A stretch of DNA of 42,094 bases from Bacteroidales bacterium (lineage in GTDB: Bacteria > Bacteroidota > Bacteroidia > Bacteroidales > UBA7960), in the NCBI GenBank assembly GCA_007129255.1, contig SKVW01000028.1:1-42094 (forward strand). The letters are read 5' to 3'. Positions 25,654-36,253 of this stretch are shown in pieces. Position numbers and translations under genes: made by a program. Every line of letters begins with the position of its first letter. Within the stretch, counting starts at the first letter, position 1. Under the pieces are notes generated by a model that was not told the DNA's origin, did not search any database, and was given only the letters and a program-made list of their open reading frames with translations.

Positions 25654-26856
25654 ATGCAAAAAAAGTTTAACACCATAAAAGAGGCAATAAAGGACATCAA
25701 AGCCGGGAAGGTAGTTATTGTAGTAGACGATGAAAACCGGGAGAACGAAGGGGATTTTATTGCCGCCGCAGAGGCTATAACACCGGAGATCATCAACTTT
25801 ATGGCCACCCATGGCCGGGGCCTGATTTGTGCGCCCATAACCCGTCGTCGTTGCGAGCAACTCGACCTGGATCTGATGGTTCCTAAAAACACTTCTCTTC
25901 ACGAAACCCCTTTTACCGTTTCTGTTGATTTAAAGGGGAAGGGGTGTACAACAGGAATTTCGGCTTCGGACCGGGCTAAGACCGTACAGGCGCTCGCCGA
26001 TCCCGATACCCGTCCTGAAGAGCTGGGACGTCCCGGGCATATTTTTCCGTTACGTGCCCGTGAAGGGGGAGTATTGCAAAGGGCAGGCCATACCGAGGCA
26101 TCCATTGATCTTTCGCGCCTTGCCGGTTTGCAACCTGCCGGGGCACTGGTAGAGATCATGAACGAAGATGGCACCATGGCCAGGCTTCCCGATCTGTTTA
26201 AAATCGCCGAAAAGTTTAACCTCAAACTTATTACCATTGAGGACCTGATCGCTTACCGGATTAAAAACGAAAGCCTTATTGCCAAAGAAATTTCAGTAGA
26301 TCTTCCCACGGAATGGGGCAGCTTTGAACTTACGGCATACAAACAAACCACCAACGACAAACTTCACCTGGCCCTGACCAAAGGGCAGTGGAAGCCCGAT
26401 GAGGAAGTACTGGTAAGGGTTCATTCCTCCTGCGTTACAGGAGATATTTTTGGTTCCTGCAAATGCGATTGTGGGGGACAGCTTCATAAGGCCATGCAAA
26501 TGGTAGAAGAAGAGGGAAAAGGTATTGTGCTTTACATGAACCAGGAAGGAAGGGGAATCGGTCTTTTGAATAAGCTGAAAGCCTATCACCTGCAGGAAGG
26601 GGGACTGGATACGGTGGAAGCCAATGTGGAACTTGGATTTAAGGCCGATGAAAGAGATTACGGTATTGGGGCCCAGATACTCAGGGATCTTGGGGCACAC
26701 AAAATCAGGCTGATCACCAACAACCCCACCAAAAAGACCGGATTAACGGGATACGGGCTGGAGATAACCAAAAACATCCCCATCATTGTGCCCACTTCGG
26801 ATCACTGTAAAATATACCTGGATACCAAGCGAAAAAAAATGGGGCATATTCTTTAA
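25654..26856 (+). CDS. ribBA: Bifunctional riboflavin enzyme RibBA
   Basis: 400 residues. N-terminal DHBP synthase (about 1-205) with [11 protein letters not shown] near 25-35, [18 protein letters not shown], and the [12 protein letters not shown] and HTEASIDL stretches. C-terminal GTP cyclohydrolase II (about 215-400) with [11 protein letters not shown] and [10 protein letters not shown] giving three zinc cysteines, then [10 protein letters not shown]. It makes both precursors of riboflavin: 3,4-dihydroxy-2-butanone 4-phosphate from ribulose 5-phosphate, and the pyrimidine from GTP. The start ATG at 25654 matches the family. No FMN riboswitch fits in the 25 bases before it. Its stop shares TTAA with the convergent TamB-like gene. 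Confidence 0.96.
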   Translation: MQKKFNTIKEAIKDIKAGKVVIVVDDENRENEGDFIAAAEAITPEIINFMATHGRGLICAPITRRRCEQLDLDLMVPKNTSLHETPFTVSVDLKGKGCTTGISASDRAKTVQALADPDTRPEELGRPGHIFPLRAREGGVLQRAGHTEASIDLSRLAGLQPAGALVEIMNEDGTMARLPDLFKIAEKFNLKLITIEDLIAYRIKNESLIAKEISVDLPTEWGSFELTAYKQTTNDKLHLALTKGQWKPDEEVLVRVHSSCVTGDIFGSCKCDCGGQLHKAMQMVEEEGKGIVLYMNQEGRGIGLLNKLKAYHLQEGGLDTVEANVELGFKADERDYGIGAQILRDLGAHKIRLITNNPTKKTGLTGYGLEITKNIPIIVPTSDHCKIYLDTKRKKMGHIL

Positions 26857-29800
26857 GGCTCCTGGAAATCGATCAATTCGTCCTGAATAATCAGTAAGGG
26901 TTCTTCTTCCCGTTGTTTTCTTCTTTTCCAGAGGTCCATGAGACTGTCAAACTCCCTGCGGTAAAACACACCAATGCCTTGGGTGTAAGGTGAGTTGGTG
27001 TTTAACACATCAAAGTTATTGGATCGGTTAAAGGCCTTAACCCGGAATTTCCCTTCCGGGGTTATCTTCACCTCCACATTTACGTCTCCAATGATGTTAC
27101 TGGTTCGATGGGTAGTAGCAGGGTGATTGCCGGCAACACCCACGTTGCCGTCAATGATGACCCGGTCATCGAAAAGCTGGGTAGAAAGAGCCACCTCGAG
27201 CTCCTGGCTGCTGATCTGATCGCCCGGCCGGTAATTCACCCCGATATCAAAGTCGGAACTGATCTGTGAAAGCCAGTTGCTGAGCTGGTTGGATAAAAGT
27301 TCCGAAGAGGTGCTGCCGACCCCGTAGCCCAGGGCGGTGTTGTATTCGGCAGTAGGCATAAACCGGTTAAGTATCAAAAGGGAAAAGACCTGTCGGTTCA
27401 TTTCCTGTTCGGTGCTAATAAGCATATCGACCATTTCCCGGGTGCTTTCGTCCCCACCGGGAAATTGAATATCAAAAGAAATGGATGGATTAAAGAGCTT
27501 GTCTTCCAGGATAAGGATGGTTTCCACGGGTACCCTGCGGCGGTATACATCGGAGGTGTCCATTTCCATTACCAGGTCGTAAAGTGCCGTACGCAGGCGG
27601 TATGCTGCCCTAAGTTCAATATCGGCATCATAGGGTTCACCTGCCCAGCGGATAATCCCCCCCTGCTCTACCCTGAAGCGCTTGTTGATGATATTCTGCA
27701 GGGTAAAGAGATAATCTCCCTCTTCAATAATATAATCACCATACATGTTGAAATCCCCTTGTGAACTGATCTCAAAATTCAGATCACCGGCTCCCCTGCT
27801 GCGGATGATGTCTCCAATCTGGGAATCGAAGATAAGTTGTACCTCTGCGTCCGGCGTTATTTCCAGGTCGAAATTAAGGGTCAGTCCGGAGATTTCTGAG
27901 GGAGGGATCACTTCAGGCTCCATGGCGGCATCGGGATGAACGAAGGTGATGAAGTTATTTTCTGTAATTTCTCCGGAATAGCCTAATGGCAGAAAGATCT
28001 GGGTACCCCTGCTGGTACGTGCGGACACATCCAGGACAATGTCATTGGCAGGGCCATGAATGTGGGCAATGCCGGTAAGAAAGGCCCGTCCGTAGTACAG
28101 TTCATTTCGGGCGGCAGTGGTGTTCAACAATACCATTTGTTCGGGCTGTACAAGAATATCCAGGCTAAAATCCGAGAAATTGTCATGCATGATCCTTCCG
28201 GAGGCCATGGCACTGTTGCCAAGGGTGTCGTTAAGCATAAGTTCATCAAAGTGGAAAAAATCCTTCCCCACTTCTACCCGGTGAGCAAAAGAGTAGCTGG
28301 TATTGAGGTAATCCACCCTAAAGCCTGTTCGTGTCAGGCGAAGCTCCCCCTGAAGCTCGGGTGCGCTTAAAGGCCCGTCCATGCGCAACTTGCCGGAGGC
28401 CATCCCCCGGAAGTTGGTGGCAAACCCCTCAAGGTATCTGGAAAAAACAGACATTCTCAGGTTTTCCAGGTTGATGTCCAGGTCAAAATTATCGGTTTTC
28501 CGGTCGGGATAAATATAACCTGATGCCACTATGGGCTTATTGGAGCCAATGCTCCCCTGGTAGATGATCTCTGTATTGACTTTGAAGCCGCCAAGCTCAT
28601 TGTCCCATTGACTGGAAATTTCCAGATCGCCAAGGTGGTCGTGATTAAAGGCAAATTTCTTAACCAAAAGGTTGGCTTCTACGCCCAGGGGTTGATAAAT
28701 GGCGGTAATCGCTATGGTTCCATCCATGGTGCCGGCAAAATTCAGGTTACTGCCATGCAAAAGAACGTCGAGATAGCTCACATCAAAATTGTTAAAGCTC
28801 AGGTTCATCCGCTTGCCGGGCCGTGCACTGAGAACCCCGTCTGCCAGAATGGTCTGGTTGCTTTTGTAGATCATCAAATTGCTGACCTCCACCCTCGAAG
28901 AGTCCACAAAAATTTCGTTATCCGTGTTAACCTGCCAGAGGGAGTCATTGATGTTGGCGTAAGAAGGAAGCAATTGCATATGGATGCGCCAGGGATCCCG
29001 GAATTGCGCAAGGCCCTCTATATGCCCGTTGTTTTTTCGGGTAGTGTCCAGGTTTTCCCACTCCGTTAAAAAAAGAAGGGTATCGCTAAAGAGGTTGCCT
29101 TGCAGCTGGTACTGGTCAATCACCAAACTGTCGGAAAGCATCAAATGCCTGGAAGCGATGGCAATGGAAAGTTTTTCCTGCTGGTTTCCCACGCTCATGC
29201 CCCATTCAATTAAACGATTTCCAAATAAGGAAAGGGTATCGGCACTACCTTCCAGGTTTACCTCTTGTGCAGAGGAGTTAAAATCACCCTTTATCATTGC
29301 ACCTGCAGAGATTTCGGCTGAAGGAAAAAATAAGCCGGAAAGGGCTTGGGTATCTTTGAACCGGACCTCAAACCTTAAATCCTGGAAATTATTGTTTTCA
29401 ACAATAAGGGGCTTTTCATAAAAAATGGCCGGGACAAAAGAATGCAGCAATGAACGAAAAGACTTAAGCAAATGATCATAATAGATTTTCCCATACAGGT
29501 CTCCGTCAATAAAATCAGATCTGAGCTTCAGGTGCTTATCGCCATTATGGATAATGTTGTTGGAAATGGAGATATTTCTGGTGGTGTGGGTTTTTATGAA
29601 GTCTGTTTCATTATCAATGATCCTGAAGGGTCTTTCCTGGAAAACGATATCGGAAATATTCATTTCGCCCTCCAGGTCATCCAGGGAGCTACCCCGCGCA
29701 TTAATGGCCATATCAAGTGAAATCACGGCATGGTGCAGGGAGTCTTTTTGAAACAGGTTGAGCCTGGTAAGATTGGCCTGATCCATGCGGGCGGTAAAGT

Positions 29801-31355
29801 CAAATATGGGGATTTCCTCTTCGAAATTGACTTCACCGGTAAAGTCAAGGAAAACACCGGGATCATCCACCAGGAGGGATCCGATAAATTTCCGGTTGCT
29901 CACCTCTCCTTCAATATCCATGTTCTGGTATTGGTAATCTTTAAGGCCGAGTGAATTTACCCTTCCGGAAATGGCCACATCCATTTCCTCAAGAGAAACC
30001 CCATGGCCTTTAACGTGGGCATTCATGCTGACTTTTCCCAGCAGGTCTTCCCGGTCGAAGAACCTGCCCAGGTCAAAGCCGGCAGTGATCAGCTCTCCGT
30101 TATAGGTCAGTGGATTGCCTCCGTTTTCCAGGCTGATCATGATATCGGAAGAGATGCTTCCGATATCGGTGGTGAGGTCACCATAAGCGACCATATCGTT
30201 AACAAAACCGGTTAGCCGGCCCTGGAAGCTGATAAAGCCAAGGTTGTGAAAACTTAGGGGCAGTTCCAGGTATTGCATCTGGCTGTGAACAGGCAGTCTG
30301 ATTGCGGTGAGGTCATTCACGGAAGTACCCATATGATCAATGGCCACATTGATGAATGTTTCCTGGAAGTCGGGCAGGCCGATCAGGTGAAAGTTTCCTC
30401 TCAGGGAAGAATCCCACCCCATGGAAAAGAAAAAGTCATTTCCGCGCAGGTTTGATGGAGTTCCGGAGAGTTCACCCCTGAAAGCAACCACCTCTTCCAT
30501 GCCATATATCGGCGGAAGGAAGTGCCCGAAATCGGCAAGATTAAGTTTTTTGGCATCCACCTGCAGGGCGACCTCCACCTCATCAAAAAAGTTCTTTAAG
30601 GCCTCATAACCCTCATAGTTAAAGCCGGCGTGCATCTGCAATTCACTGAAAGGAGTTCGCAATTGCAGGTCGGAGGCCCTGGCATAGCGGTCATTCACTT
30701 CAAAGCTGCCAGACAAATAGTTTAATTGAAAGCCGCCATTTTCAGCAAAGGAAAGGTGGTCCAGTTCAAAACCCAGGGTATTGTTTTCCAGGAAAATATC
30801 ATTCATCAGCAGGTTGAAGTCATTAAACCCAAACATGGCCTGATCAAAACCGGTTTTGCGCGGATATTGATTGTGATCCCGGAGGTTAAAAGAAGATTCC
30901 CTGAATTCGAGTGATTTACAAATTACATCCCATCGTTTTTTATCTGAGGGCTTTTCAGAGGCAAAGTAATCAACAATAAACTGGTAATTGTAGGTCTCCT
31001 GTTCGGGGTATTTATTTAAGCCGAGATAAGCATCTTCCAGCAAGAGTCTGTTGATTGAAAGGTGGCGTTTTCGCGGAGATATCCTTTCAATATCGAAAAC
31101 CATTCGCCTGGAAGCAACCAATTGTTCTCCATTAAGGTCTTTAACGGAAACGTCTTCCAGCACGACATTAAAAAAGAAGGAAACATTGATGCCGCCCACC
31201 GTGATTTCGGTTTCCAGCTCATTGGAGAGGTAGGCAGCCACATGGTTTACCAGGTAGGTTTGCACCCTGGGGCTCCGCAAAACGGTATAACCGATAGCCG
31301 GCAGCAATATCAGTACAGCCAGCAGGATCAGTAATATTTTACGGGATTTTTTGAT
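26853..31355 (-). CDS. TamB-like translocation and assembly protein with non-AUG start
   Basis: About 1500 residues from an ATC at 31355 (1484 from a TTG at 31307). From ATC the N terminus would be [19 protein letters not shown], a basic start and a single membrane anchor as in TamB. From TTG most of that anchor is lost. The long middle consists of beta-rich repeats as in AsmA/TamB-like proteins; the C-terminal DUF490 domain (about 1050-1480) includes [15 protein letters not shown], a [10 protein letters not shown] motif and [15 protein letters not shown]. Members bridge inner and outer membranes and help BAM-type insertion or phospholipid transport. No ATG, GTG or other strong start precedes the anchor, and an AAGGAGG lies 8 bases before ATC. 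No TamA-like gene is in the window. Confidence 0.88.
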   Translation of the reverse strand: MKKSRKILLILLAVLILLPAIGYTVLRSPRVQTYLVNHVAAYLSNELETEITVGGINVSFFFNVVLEDVSVKDLNGEQLVASRRMVFDIERISPRKRHLSINRLLLEDAYLGLNKYPEQETYNYQFIVDYFASEKPSDKKRWDVICKSLEFRESSFNLRDHNQYPRKTGFDQAMFGFNDFNLLMNDIFLENNTLGFELDHLSFAENGGFQLNYLSGSFEVNDRYARASDLQLRTPFSELQMHAGFNYEGYEALKNFFDEVEVALQVDAKKLNLADFGHFLPPIYGMEEVVAFRGELSGTPSNLRGNDFFFSMGWDSSLRGNFHLIGLPDFQETFINVAIDHMGTSVNDLTAIRLPVHSQMQYLELPLSFHNLGFISFQGRLTGFVNDMVAYGDLTTDIGSISSDIMISLENGGNPLTYNGELITAGFDLGRFFDREDLLGKVSMNAHVKGHGVSLEEMDVAISGRVNSLGLKDYQYQNMDIEGEVSNRKFIGSLLVDDPGVFLDFTGEVNFEEEIPIFDFTARMDQANLTRLNLFQKDSLHHAVISLDMAINARGSSLDDLEGEMNISDIVFQERPFRIIDNETDFIKTHTTRNISISNNIIHNGDKHLKLRSDFIDGDLYGKIYYDHLLKSFRSLLHSFVPAIFYEKPLIVENNNFQDLRFEVRFKDTQALSGLFFPSAEISAGAMIKGDFNSSAQEVNLEGSADTLSLFGNRLIEWGMSVGNQQEKLSIAIASRHLMLSDSLVIDQYQLQGNLFSDTLLFLTEWENLDTTRKNNGHIEGLAQFRDPWRIHMQLLPSYANINDSLWQVNTDNEIFVDSSRVEVSNLMIYKSNQTILADGVLSARPGKRMNLSFNNFDVSYLDVLLHGSNLNFAGTMDGTIAITAIYQPLGVEANLLVKKFAFNHDHLGDLEISSQWDNELGGFKVNTEIIYQGSIGSNKPIVASGYIYPDRKTDNFDLDINLENLRMSVFSRYLEGFATNFRGMASGKLRMDGPLSAPELQGELRLTRTGFRVDYLNTSYSFAHRVEVGKDFFHFDELMLNDTLGNSAMASGRIMHDNFSDFSLDILVQPEQMVLLNTTAARNELYYGRAFLTGIAHIHGPANDIVLDVSARTSRGTQIFLPLGYSGEITENNFITFVHPDAAMEPEVIPPSEISGLTLNFDLEITPDAEVQLIFDSQIGDIIRSRGAGDLNFEISSQGDFNMYGDYIIEEGDYLFTLQNIINKRFRVEQGGIIRWAGEPYDADIELRAAYRLRTALYDLVMEMDTSDVYRRRVPVETILILEDKLFNPSISFDIQFPGGDESTREMVDMLISTEQEMNRQVFSLLILNRFMPTAEYNTALGYGVGSTSSELLSNQLSNWLSQISSDFDIGVNYRPGDQISSQELEVALSTQLFDDRVIIDGNVGVAGNHPATTHRTSNIIGDVNVEVKITPEGKFRVKAFNRSNNFDVLNTNSPYTQGIGVFYRREFDSLMDLWKRRKQREEEPLLIIQDELIDFQEP

Positions 31356-31362
31356 ACCTTTG
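31355..31362 (+). promoter_or_regulatory. -7 element upstream of tsaD
   Basis: TACCTTTG, an exact TAnnTTTG, 42 bases before the tsaD ATG. No obvious -33 partner. It overlaps the proposed TamB start codon on the other strand. Confidence 0.4.
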
Positions 31363-31370
31363 TCCTCCTT
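31363..31370 (-). promoter_or_regulatory. Strong Shine-Dalgarno upstream of TamB-like gene
   Basis: Minus-strand AAGGAGGA, with 8 bases between GGAGG and the ATC codon at 31355-31353. It is the best match to the anti-Shine-Dalgarno that I found in the window, in a phylum where such sites are rare, and decides the start call. Confidence 0.7.
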
Positions 31371-31404
31371 AAAAATGAAATGGTCAGCCTTTTAATAAAG
31401 CCTT

Positions 31405-32415
31405 ATGAGTGTTTACATCCTTGCAATAGAATCGTCCTGCGATGACACCTCTGCGGCTGTGATCCAGGATCGCAAAATTCTTGCCAATTTCATTGCCAAT
31501 CAGGCAATTCACAAAGATTTTGGTGGAGTTGTTCCTGAGCTGGCTTCCCGCGCTCACCAACAAAATATTATTCCGGTAATCCACAAGGCTTTAGCCAATG
31601 CAAATATAAGCAAAAAACAGCTAAACGCAGTGGCTTTTACCAATGGACCGGGTTTGCTGGGTTCATTATTGGTTGGTGCGTCCTTTGCCAAAACTTTTTC
31701 TCTTGGTCTGGGCATTCCGCTGATACCGGTAAATCATATGGAGGCACACATCCTGGCCCATTTCATTGAAGATGCCCGTCAACAGGAGCCGCCATCCTTT
31801 CCGTTTTTGTGCCTCACCGTATCGGGAGGCCACACCCAGGTGATGCTGGTAAAGGATTATTTTGACATGGAGTTGATCGGCCAAACCATTGATGACGCGG
31901 CAGGTGAAACATTTGATAAGGCGGCCAAGATCATGGGGCTGCCCTACCCCGGCGGACCGCTGATCGATCAATATGCGGCCAAAGGGGATTCCCGGGCTTT
32001 TCGCTTCCCTTACCCTTCGGTTCCCGGGCTGGATTTCAGTTTCAGCGGGCTGAAGACTTCCATTCTTTATTTTTTACGCGACCGGTTGAAAGAAGATCCT
32101 GACTTTATTGAAAAGAACAAATATGACCTTTCGGCTTCCATCCAGCATACCATTGTCGGCATTTTAATGAAACAGCTAAAGAAGGCATCCCGTGAAACAG
32201 GCATTAGGCAAATAGCCATTGCAGGGGGTGTTTCGGCCAATTCGGGTTTGAGGCAGGCCCTTTTGGATGAACAGGAAAAAGGTGATTGGAAGGTATTTAT
32301 CCCCCCCTTTGAATATTGTACCGACAATGCAGCCATGATTGCCATTACCGGCTACTTCAAATATCTGAAGAAAGATTTCAGTTCCCTGGATATAAGCCCG
32401 TTCACCCGTTACTGA
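31405..32415 (+). CDS. tsaD: tRNA N6-adenosine threonylcarbamoyltransferase TsaD
   Basis: 336 residues. It transfers the threonylcarbamoyl group to A37 of ANN-decoding tRNAs, with TsaB and TsaE. ASKHA fold with the N-terminal IESSCDDTSAAV (8-19), metal ligands H111 and H115 in NHMEAHILAH, a SGGHTQ motif near 142, the nucleotide-binding AGGVSANSGLR near 275, and the final metal Asp in CTDNAAMIA. Length is normal. The start ATG is the first in the frame and gives the standard N terminus. It is divergent from the TamB-like gene and overlaps the next convergent gene by 7 bases. Confidence 0.96.
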   Translation: MSVYILAIESSCDDTSAAVIQDRKILANFIANQAIHKDFGGVVPELASRAHQQNIIPVIHKALANANISKKQLNAVAFTNGPGLLGSLLVGASFAKTFSLGLGIPLIPVNHMEAHILAHFIEDARQQEPPSFPFLCLTVSGGHTQVMLVKDYFDMELIGQTIDDAAGETFDKAAKIMGLPYPGGPLIDQYAAKGDSRAFRFPYPSVPGLDFSFSGLKTSILYFLRDRLKEDPDFIEKNKYDLSASIQHTIVGILMKQLKKASRETGIRQIAIAGGVSANSGLRQALLDEQEKGDWKVFIPPFEYCTDNAAMIAITGYFKYLKKDFSSLDISPFTRY

Positions 32416-33254
32416 GGGCCCTGCTCATTGCGGTTTTCCCGGTTTGAAATCCGGATAAAGCGATCGTTGTAGGCAGGCCTGAGGACATGACGGTTCCGGT
32501 CGTAAGTAAAATAGCGATCGGTGTCACTGGCGATCTCTTCCCTCACATAATAATTCATCAGGTAATCAAAAATATACTGGGCATTTTGCTCACCGGCAAA
32601 ATAGGCCAGTTCAAATACATCGTCACTGGTAAGGTAATAAGGGGTATAACGGAAAGTGACTTCCCCGCTGAGTGGGTTGTAAACAAACCGGCCATCGAAA
32701 TAATCGCTGGTATACTGCATGGAGTAAAGCACCTCCATGGGTTTTTCAGGCTGGTTCAGGGTAGAGAACTCAAACCAGTGGCTTTGCATGAGGGTGGTTT
32801 GGGGAAACCGCTGAAGGTATTGAATGGTATCGATTGTTGAGGTAAAAATGGCCTCATCCAGGTATTCCATCAGTTCCATTTGTGAGAGGGAAAAGATAAA
32901 AGCGGTGGTATCCAGGCGAAAAAAGGAATCAATATTATCGGGCCCGAAAACATTCACCTGGAAAAGTTCAAGGTGATATTTCAGGGATTGCATAAAATTG
33001 TTCACCACCAGTGAGTCGTCCACCTCATCCACAAAACGGGCATCTTGAAGGTCGTAAGCATCAATGGTGTCGGGGTCGGCTTCATCGGGGTGTGTGGGAT
33101 AATATTTGACAATAAGGTCTGGGGGGGGAAGCAACAACACATTGATATTGGTTTCTTCCTGAACGAACTGTTGTGCCAGGCGACGTTCAGTAGCGCATGA
33201 AAACAGAACCAGGACCGGAAGCAAAAGAAAAAACAGACGTTTGATCCAATTCAT
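32409..33254 (-). CDS. Uncharacterised lipoprotein
   Basis: 281 residues from the ATG at 33254. Signal peptide MNWIKRLFFLLLPVLVLFSC with a lipobox Cys at residue 20, so it is a membrane lipoprotein. No catalytic motif or known domain was recognised. The mature part has many acidic and aromatic residues; the C-terminal third has YTPYYLTSDDVFELAYFAGE and then FDYLMNYYVREEI. It overlaps the end of the convergent tsaD by 7 bases. The frame is open to 33302, but the longer start would bury the signal peptide. It is probably a conserved envelope protein of this phylum of unknown role. Confidence 0.75.
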   Translation of the reverse strand: MNWIKRLFFLLLPVLVLFSCATERRLAQQFVQEETNINVLLLPPPDLIVKYYPTHPDEADPDTIDAYDLQDARFVDEVDDSLVVNNFMQSLKYHLELFQVNVFGPDNIDSFFRLDTTAFIFSLSQMELMEYLDEAIFTSTIDTIQYLQRFPQTTLMQSHWFEFSTLNQPEKPMEVLYSMQYTSDYFDGRFVYNPLSGEVTFRYTPYYLTSDDVFELAYFAGEQNAQYIFDYLMNYYVREEIASDTDRYFTYDRNRHVLRPAYNDRFIRISNRENRNEQGPQ

Positions 33255-33306
33255 AACAGGGTTACAATGGGATAAAAATACAGTTTTTTTTTGGTTACCC
33301 ATGGTT

Positions 33307-33336
33307 AAAAAAACAAAAAACCGGGCTTTTGCCCGG
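33307..33336 (-). terminator. Intrinsic terminator after the flavodiiron gene
   Basis: Minus strand: CCGGGC, AAAA loop, GCCCGG, then TTTTTTG and more T. It begins 12 bases after the stop codon. Confidence 0.9.
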
Positions 33337-33347
33337 CTTTCAGTGGT

Positions 33348-34574
33348 TTAGTTTTTATGGGCCTCCAATAGCCTGGCCCCAATCTCTTTTCCGTATTCAA
33401 AGCATTTCTGGAATTCATCTTCGTGGGGGGTAAATTTCACAAACACCCCTTCGCCCTGCACATTAAGTTTAAGGTTTTGCAGGTTGGTTTGGATGAGCTT
33501 TCCGGCTTCCCCGCTCCATCCGTAAGAGCCAAATGCCCCGCCGATCTTTCCTTTATCCCGGATGGGGCTTACCACGGCAAAAAGCTTGTAAATGGGCAGC
33601 AGGATGTTCTGGTTGATGGTCGGGCAGCCAATGATGAGGGCACTGCTTTTGGCCACCCGTTCGTCTACATCCCCAATGGGCATGGTTTCGATATCGGCTA
33701 CTTCCACGTTAAAATTCCCGGTGCTTTGTATGCCTTCGGAAATGGCTTCGGCCATTTTTCCGGTGTTGTGATAAGCCGACACATAGGGTATAAATACAAA
33801 ATCTTTTTGGGGAGTTTGCAAAGCTTCTTTTGCATATTGCTCAGAGAGGTCCACCCATTTTTTCCAGTCTTTCATCAAAAGCGGGCCATGACCGGTGAGC
33901 ACGGCATTGATCTCCAGGGGGCGGATCTTCTCTATGGCCTTAAGCATAAACTTGCTGAAAGGTTTCAGGATCACATCAAAGTAATATTTAAAGGCATCAC
34001 TGAAGTCGCCCACTTGGTCGTCATACATATCGGGGTTGGCATAATGGCAGCCAAAAGAGTCGCAGGTAAACAGCAGTTTGTCCTCTTCAAGGTAGGTGTA
34101 CATGGTGTCGGGCCAGTGCAGGTTGGGTGCCGAAATAAAGCGCAGGGTTTTGTTACCCAGGTCTATGGTTTCCCCGTCTTTCACGATCTGGTGCTTAAAG
34201 TCTTTGCCCAGGAAGTCTTTCAGGTAGCCGATGGCCAGGCGGCTGCCCACCACCGTTGCGTTGGGAGCCAGTTCCAGCAGGTTGGCAAGATTGCCGCTAT
34301 GATCGGGTTCGGTGTGGTTCAAAATGATGTATTCAATTTCCGAAGGATCGGTAACCTTTTTTAGCTTCTCAAGGTAGGTTTCCCAGAATTTTTCCTTGGA
34401 GGTTTCGATCACCGCTTTTTTGTCGGCATCAATAAAATAGGAATTATAAGTGGTGCCGTATTCGGTGGTCATCACCACATCAAAGGTTACAATGTCATAA
34501 TCCAGAATACCGATCCATTTCACGTCTTGGGTAATGTCGAGCACTTCAGTGTCTGGTCTTTGTTTGGCTTTCAT
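33348..34574 (-). CDS. FprA-type flavodiiron protein
   Basis: 408 residues. N-terminal metallo-beta-lactamase-like diiron domain with the iron-binding H-x-E-x-D-H motif (HTEPDHSG near 87-94), the later His/Asp ligands in LHWPDTM (about 153-159) and CDSFGCHY (about 171-178), and HGP near 234. The C-terminal flavodoxin domain (about 255-405) has [10 protein letters not shown] as its FMN phosphate loop. No rubredoxin or flavin-reductase extension is fused, which is class A. Such proteins reduce oxygen to water or nitric oxide to nitrous oxide and protect anaerobic metabolism. On the minus strand TATTTTTG (34587-34580) ends 5 bases before the ATG, hinting at a leaderless mRNA, and a second copy is at 34680-34673. 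Confidence 0.94.
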   Translation of the reverse strand: MKAKQRPDTEVLDITQDVKWIGILDYDIVTFDVVMTTEYGTTYNSYFIDADKKAVIETSKEKFWETYLEKLKKVTDPSEIEYIILNHTEPDHSGNLANLLELAPNATVVGSRLAIGYLKDFLGKDFKHQIVKDGETIDLGNKTLRFISAPNLHWPDTMYTYLEEDKLLFTCDSFGCHYANPDMYDDQVGDFSDAFKYYFDVILKPFSKFMLKAIEKIRPLEINAVLTGHGPLLMKDWKKWVDLSEQYAKEALQTPQKDFVFIPYVSAYHNTGKMAEAISEGIQSTGNFNVEVADIETMPIGDVDERVAKSSALIIGCPTINQNILLPIYKLFAVVSPIRDKGKIGGAFGSYGWSGEAGKLIQTNLQNLKLNVQGEGVFVKFTPHEDEFQKCFEYGKEIGARLLEAHKN

Positions 34575-34977
34575 CGTTTCAAAAATATTTTTGGGTAAGG
34601 GTTTGGGTTTTTTCTGATATAAGAATAATGGCCAAACGCATGAATTGTTTAGCCATTTTCCGGAATTGGGTACAAAAATAATGATTCAGGGTAAAAACAT
34701 GTCAATTCCTGCCGGCAATTTTTTCCGAAATTAAAACCAATGCTTAAGCAGATAATTGGGAAAGAAAAAAACACCGGAGAAAATTGCCGGATAACCCTTA
34801 AGTAAATGGGCCAGGGCAGATCAGGAAAAAAGCCATTTGGCGGCAAAAAGGCCCGGATATTCTTCGGGAAGGGCTTGGATTTTTATCTTAAACCTTTTAC
34901 CGGGAGGGAATTGTTGCGCCGGGAGGCACAAAAAAAGGACCCATGTGGGCCCTTGAAAACCGGATAAAGGATTTCCC
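34575..34977. other. Intergenic region between the flavodiiron and GAPDH-like genes
   Basis: 403 bases without a convincing gene. It holds the terminator of the GAPDH-like gene (34929-34954) and two TATTTTTG -7 look-alikes on the minus strand (34680-34673 and 34587-34580) for the flavodiiron gene. A frame of about 65 codons on the minus strand has no family features, and I see nothing else in it. Confidence 0.6.
34929..34954 (-). terminator. Intrinsic terminator after the GAPDH-like gene
   Basis: Minus strand: AAGGGCCC, ACAT loop, GGGTCCTT (one G-T wobble), then a run of T. It lies 24 bases after the stop codon and ends the cluster hydE / PPDK-like / GAPDH-like. Confidence 0.85.
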
Positions 34978-36231
34978 TTATCCCAGTGATTTGTCCACGT
35001 GGGTGATGAGTTTGCCGAGGCTGGTCACGTAACTGCCGTATTCATTGTCGTACCAGCCGAAGATCTTGGCATGGGTAACAGGCAGGTGAATATCTTTTTC
35101 CACATTAACGCCCAGCGCAGCCATTGAGGATTCGGGCAGGCTGATAAATCCCGTGCGGGTATGGGTTTCGTGCCCTTCAACGACCACAGCGGCCGGGTAA
35201 CCCATCATATCGGCCGACACGTTTTGTTTTTCACTGAAGATCAGCAGGTCTTTCTGCGGGCCTTTGGCAGCCTTCTGGTAAACGCCGTTCAGGAAATCCT
35301 TGTTGATCACCGGTTCGCCTTTGTTATCCATTTGTGAGTTGAAGGTGATGTTCAGGATAATGAGGGAAACGGTGTTGGTGGGGATTCTGACCGAATCGGC
35401 CATAAAGCCGATCTCCTCGATCTGAGGCAGGATCTTTTCCAGGGCTTTGGCGGCTCCGGTAGAAGAAAGGATGATGTTGTTGAAGACCGAACGGTTTTTT
35501 CTCAGGTCGGAGGCGGCAGCCTTTGGCACGGCATCCAATACATTCTGGGAGTTGGTGGCTGCATGTACCGTTGACATGGAAGCCGTGAGAATGTTGGCGG
35601 TTTCCCGGGTTTGCAGCAAGGGGTACACCATGTGCGAAAGCCCGGTGGTGGTGCAGCTGGCGGCAGAAAGTACATGGTGATCGGATGCGCTATACTCCAG
35701 GTGGTTGATGCCAAACACCGTCATAAAACTGTCGTCGGGCATTTTTTTGGTTTTGTCCTTGATCTTGAAAGGGGCGCTGAGGATCACTTTTTGTGCGCCG
35801 GCCTCCAGGTGCCCGCGCAGGCTGCCGTTTTTCTGGTCGGGGGCGATGGTAGGATCTGCAAATACCCCGGTACAATCCACCACCACCCTCACGTGGTTTT
35901 CTTTCCATTGAATCTCGGCGGGATTGCGGTAATTACGCAACACCTTGATAAGAAAGCCATCAAACTCCAGCAGGTCTTGTTCCTCATTTACAATGGTGAA
36001 GGATTTGCCATTGCCGGAATGCCCGTAAATAAACCTGGAGAGGGAACCATAAGTGGAGTCGGTTTCCATTACCTGTATAACATCTTCCAGGGAGCGGCCC
36101 ACTTCCCTGCCCACATTAATGACTACCCCGTCGAAATAGCGGGTGGCAATCTGGTTCCACAGGGTGAGTTTTCCAATTCGTCCAAGACCGTTGATTCCAA
36201 GCAGGTTTTTGTCGTTCAGATTGGTTTCCAT
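34978..36231 (-). CDS. Divergent glyceraldehyde-3-phosphate dehydrogenase family protein
   Basis: 417 residues, against about 335 for standard GAPDH. NAD(P)-binding GINGLGRIG (12-20), catalytic C193 in SAASCTTTGLSH and H223 in TVHAATNSQN are in place, as are DLRKNRSVFNNIILSSTGAAKAL and WYDNEYGSYV. The active-site loop differs from the usual S-C-T-T-N-C: Asn is replaced by Thr196 and the next Cys by Gly197. HAYT is replaced by HAAT. The extra length is spread over insertions in the N-terminal half. It could be a true GAPDH of a second type, or a dehydrogenase for another phosphorylated sugar acid. It starts 22 bases after the PPDK-like gene and is probably coupled to it. Confidence 0.85.
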   Translation of the reverse strand: METNLNDKNLLGINGLGRIGKLTLWNQIATRYFDGVVINVGREVGRSLEDVIQVMETDSTYGSLSRFIYGHSGNGKSFTIVNEEQDLLEFDGFLIKVLRNYRNPAEIQWKENHVRVVVDCTGVFADPTIAPDQKNGSLRGHLEAGAQKVILSAPFKIKDKTKKMPDDSFMTVFGINHLEYSASDHHVLSAASCTTTGLSHMVYPLLQTRETANILTASMSTVHAATNSQNVLDAVPKAAASDLRKNRSVFNNIILSSTGAAKALEKILPQIEEIGFMADSVRIPTNTVSLIILNITFNSQMDNKGEPVINKDFLNGVYQKAAKGPQKDLLIFSEKQNVSADMMGYPAAVVVEGHETHTRTGFISLPESSMAALGVNVEKDIHLPVTHAKIFGWYDNEYGSYVTSLGKLITHVDKSLG

Positions 36232-36253
36232 ATCGGCGGTTGTTTTTTTAGGT

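Noticed and set aside
34649-34846. 65-codon minus-strand frame in the intergenic region
   Set aside because: Composition and lack of any motif or start context argue against a gene.
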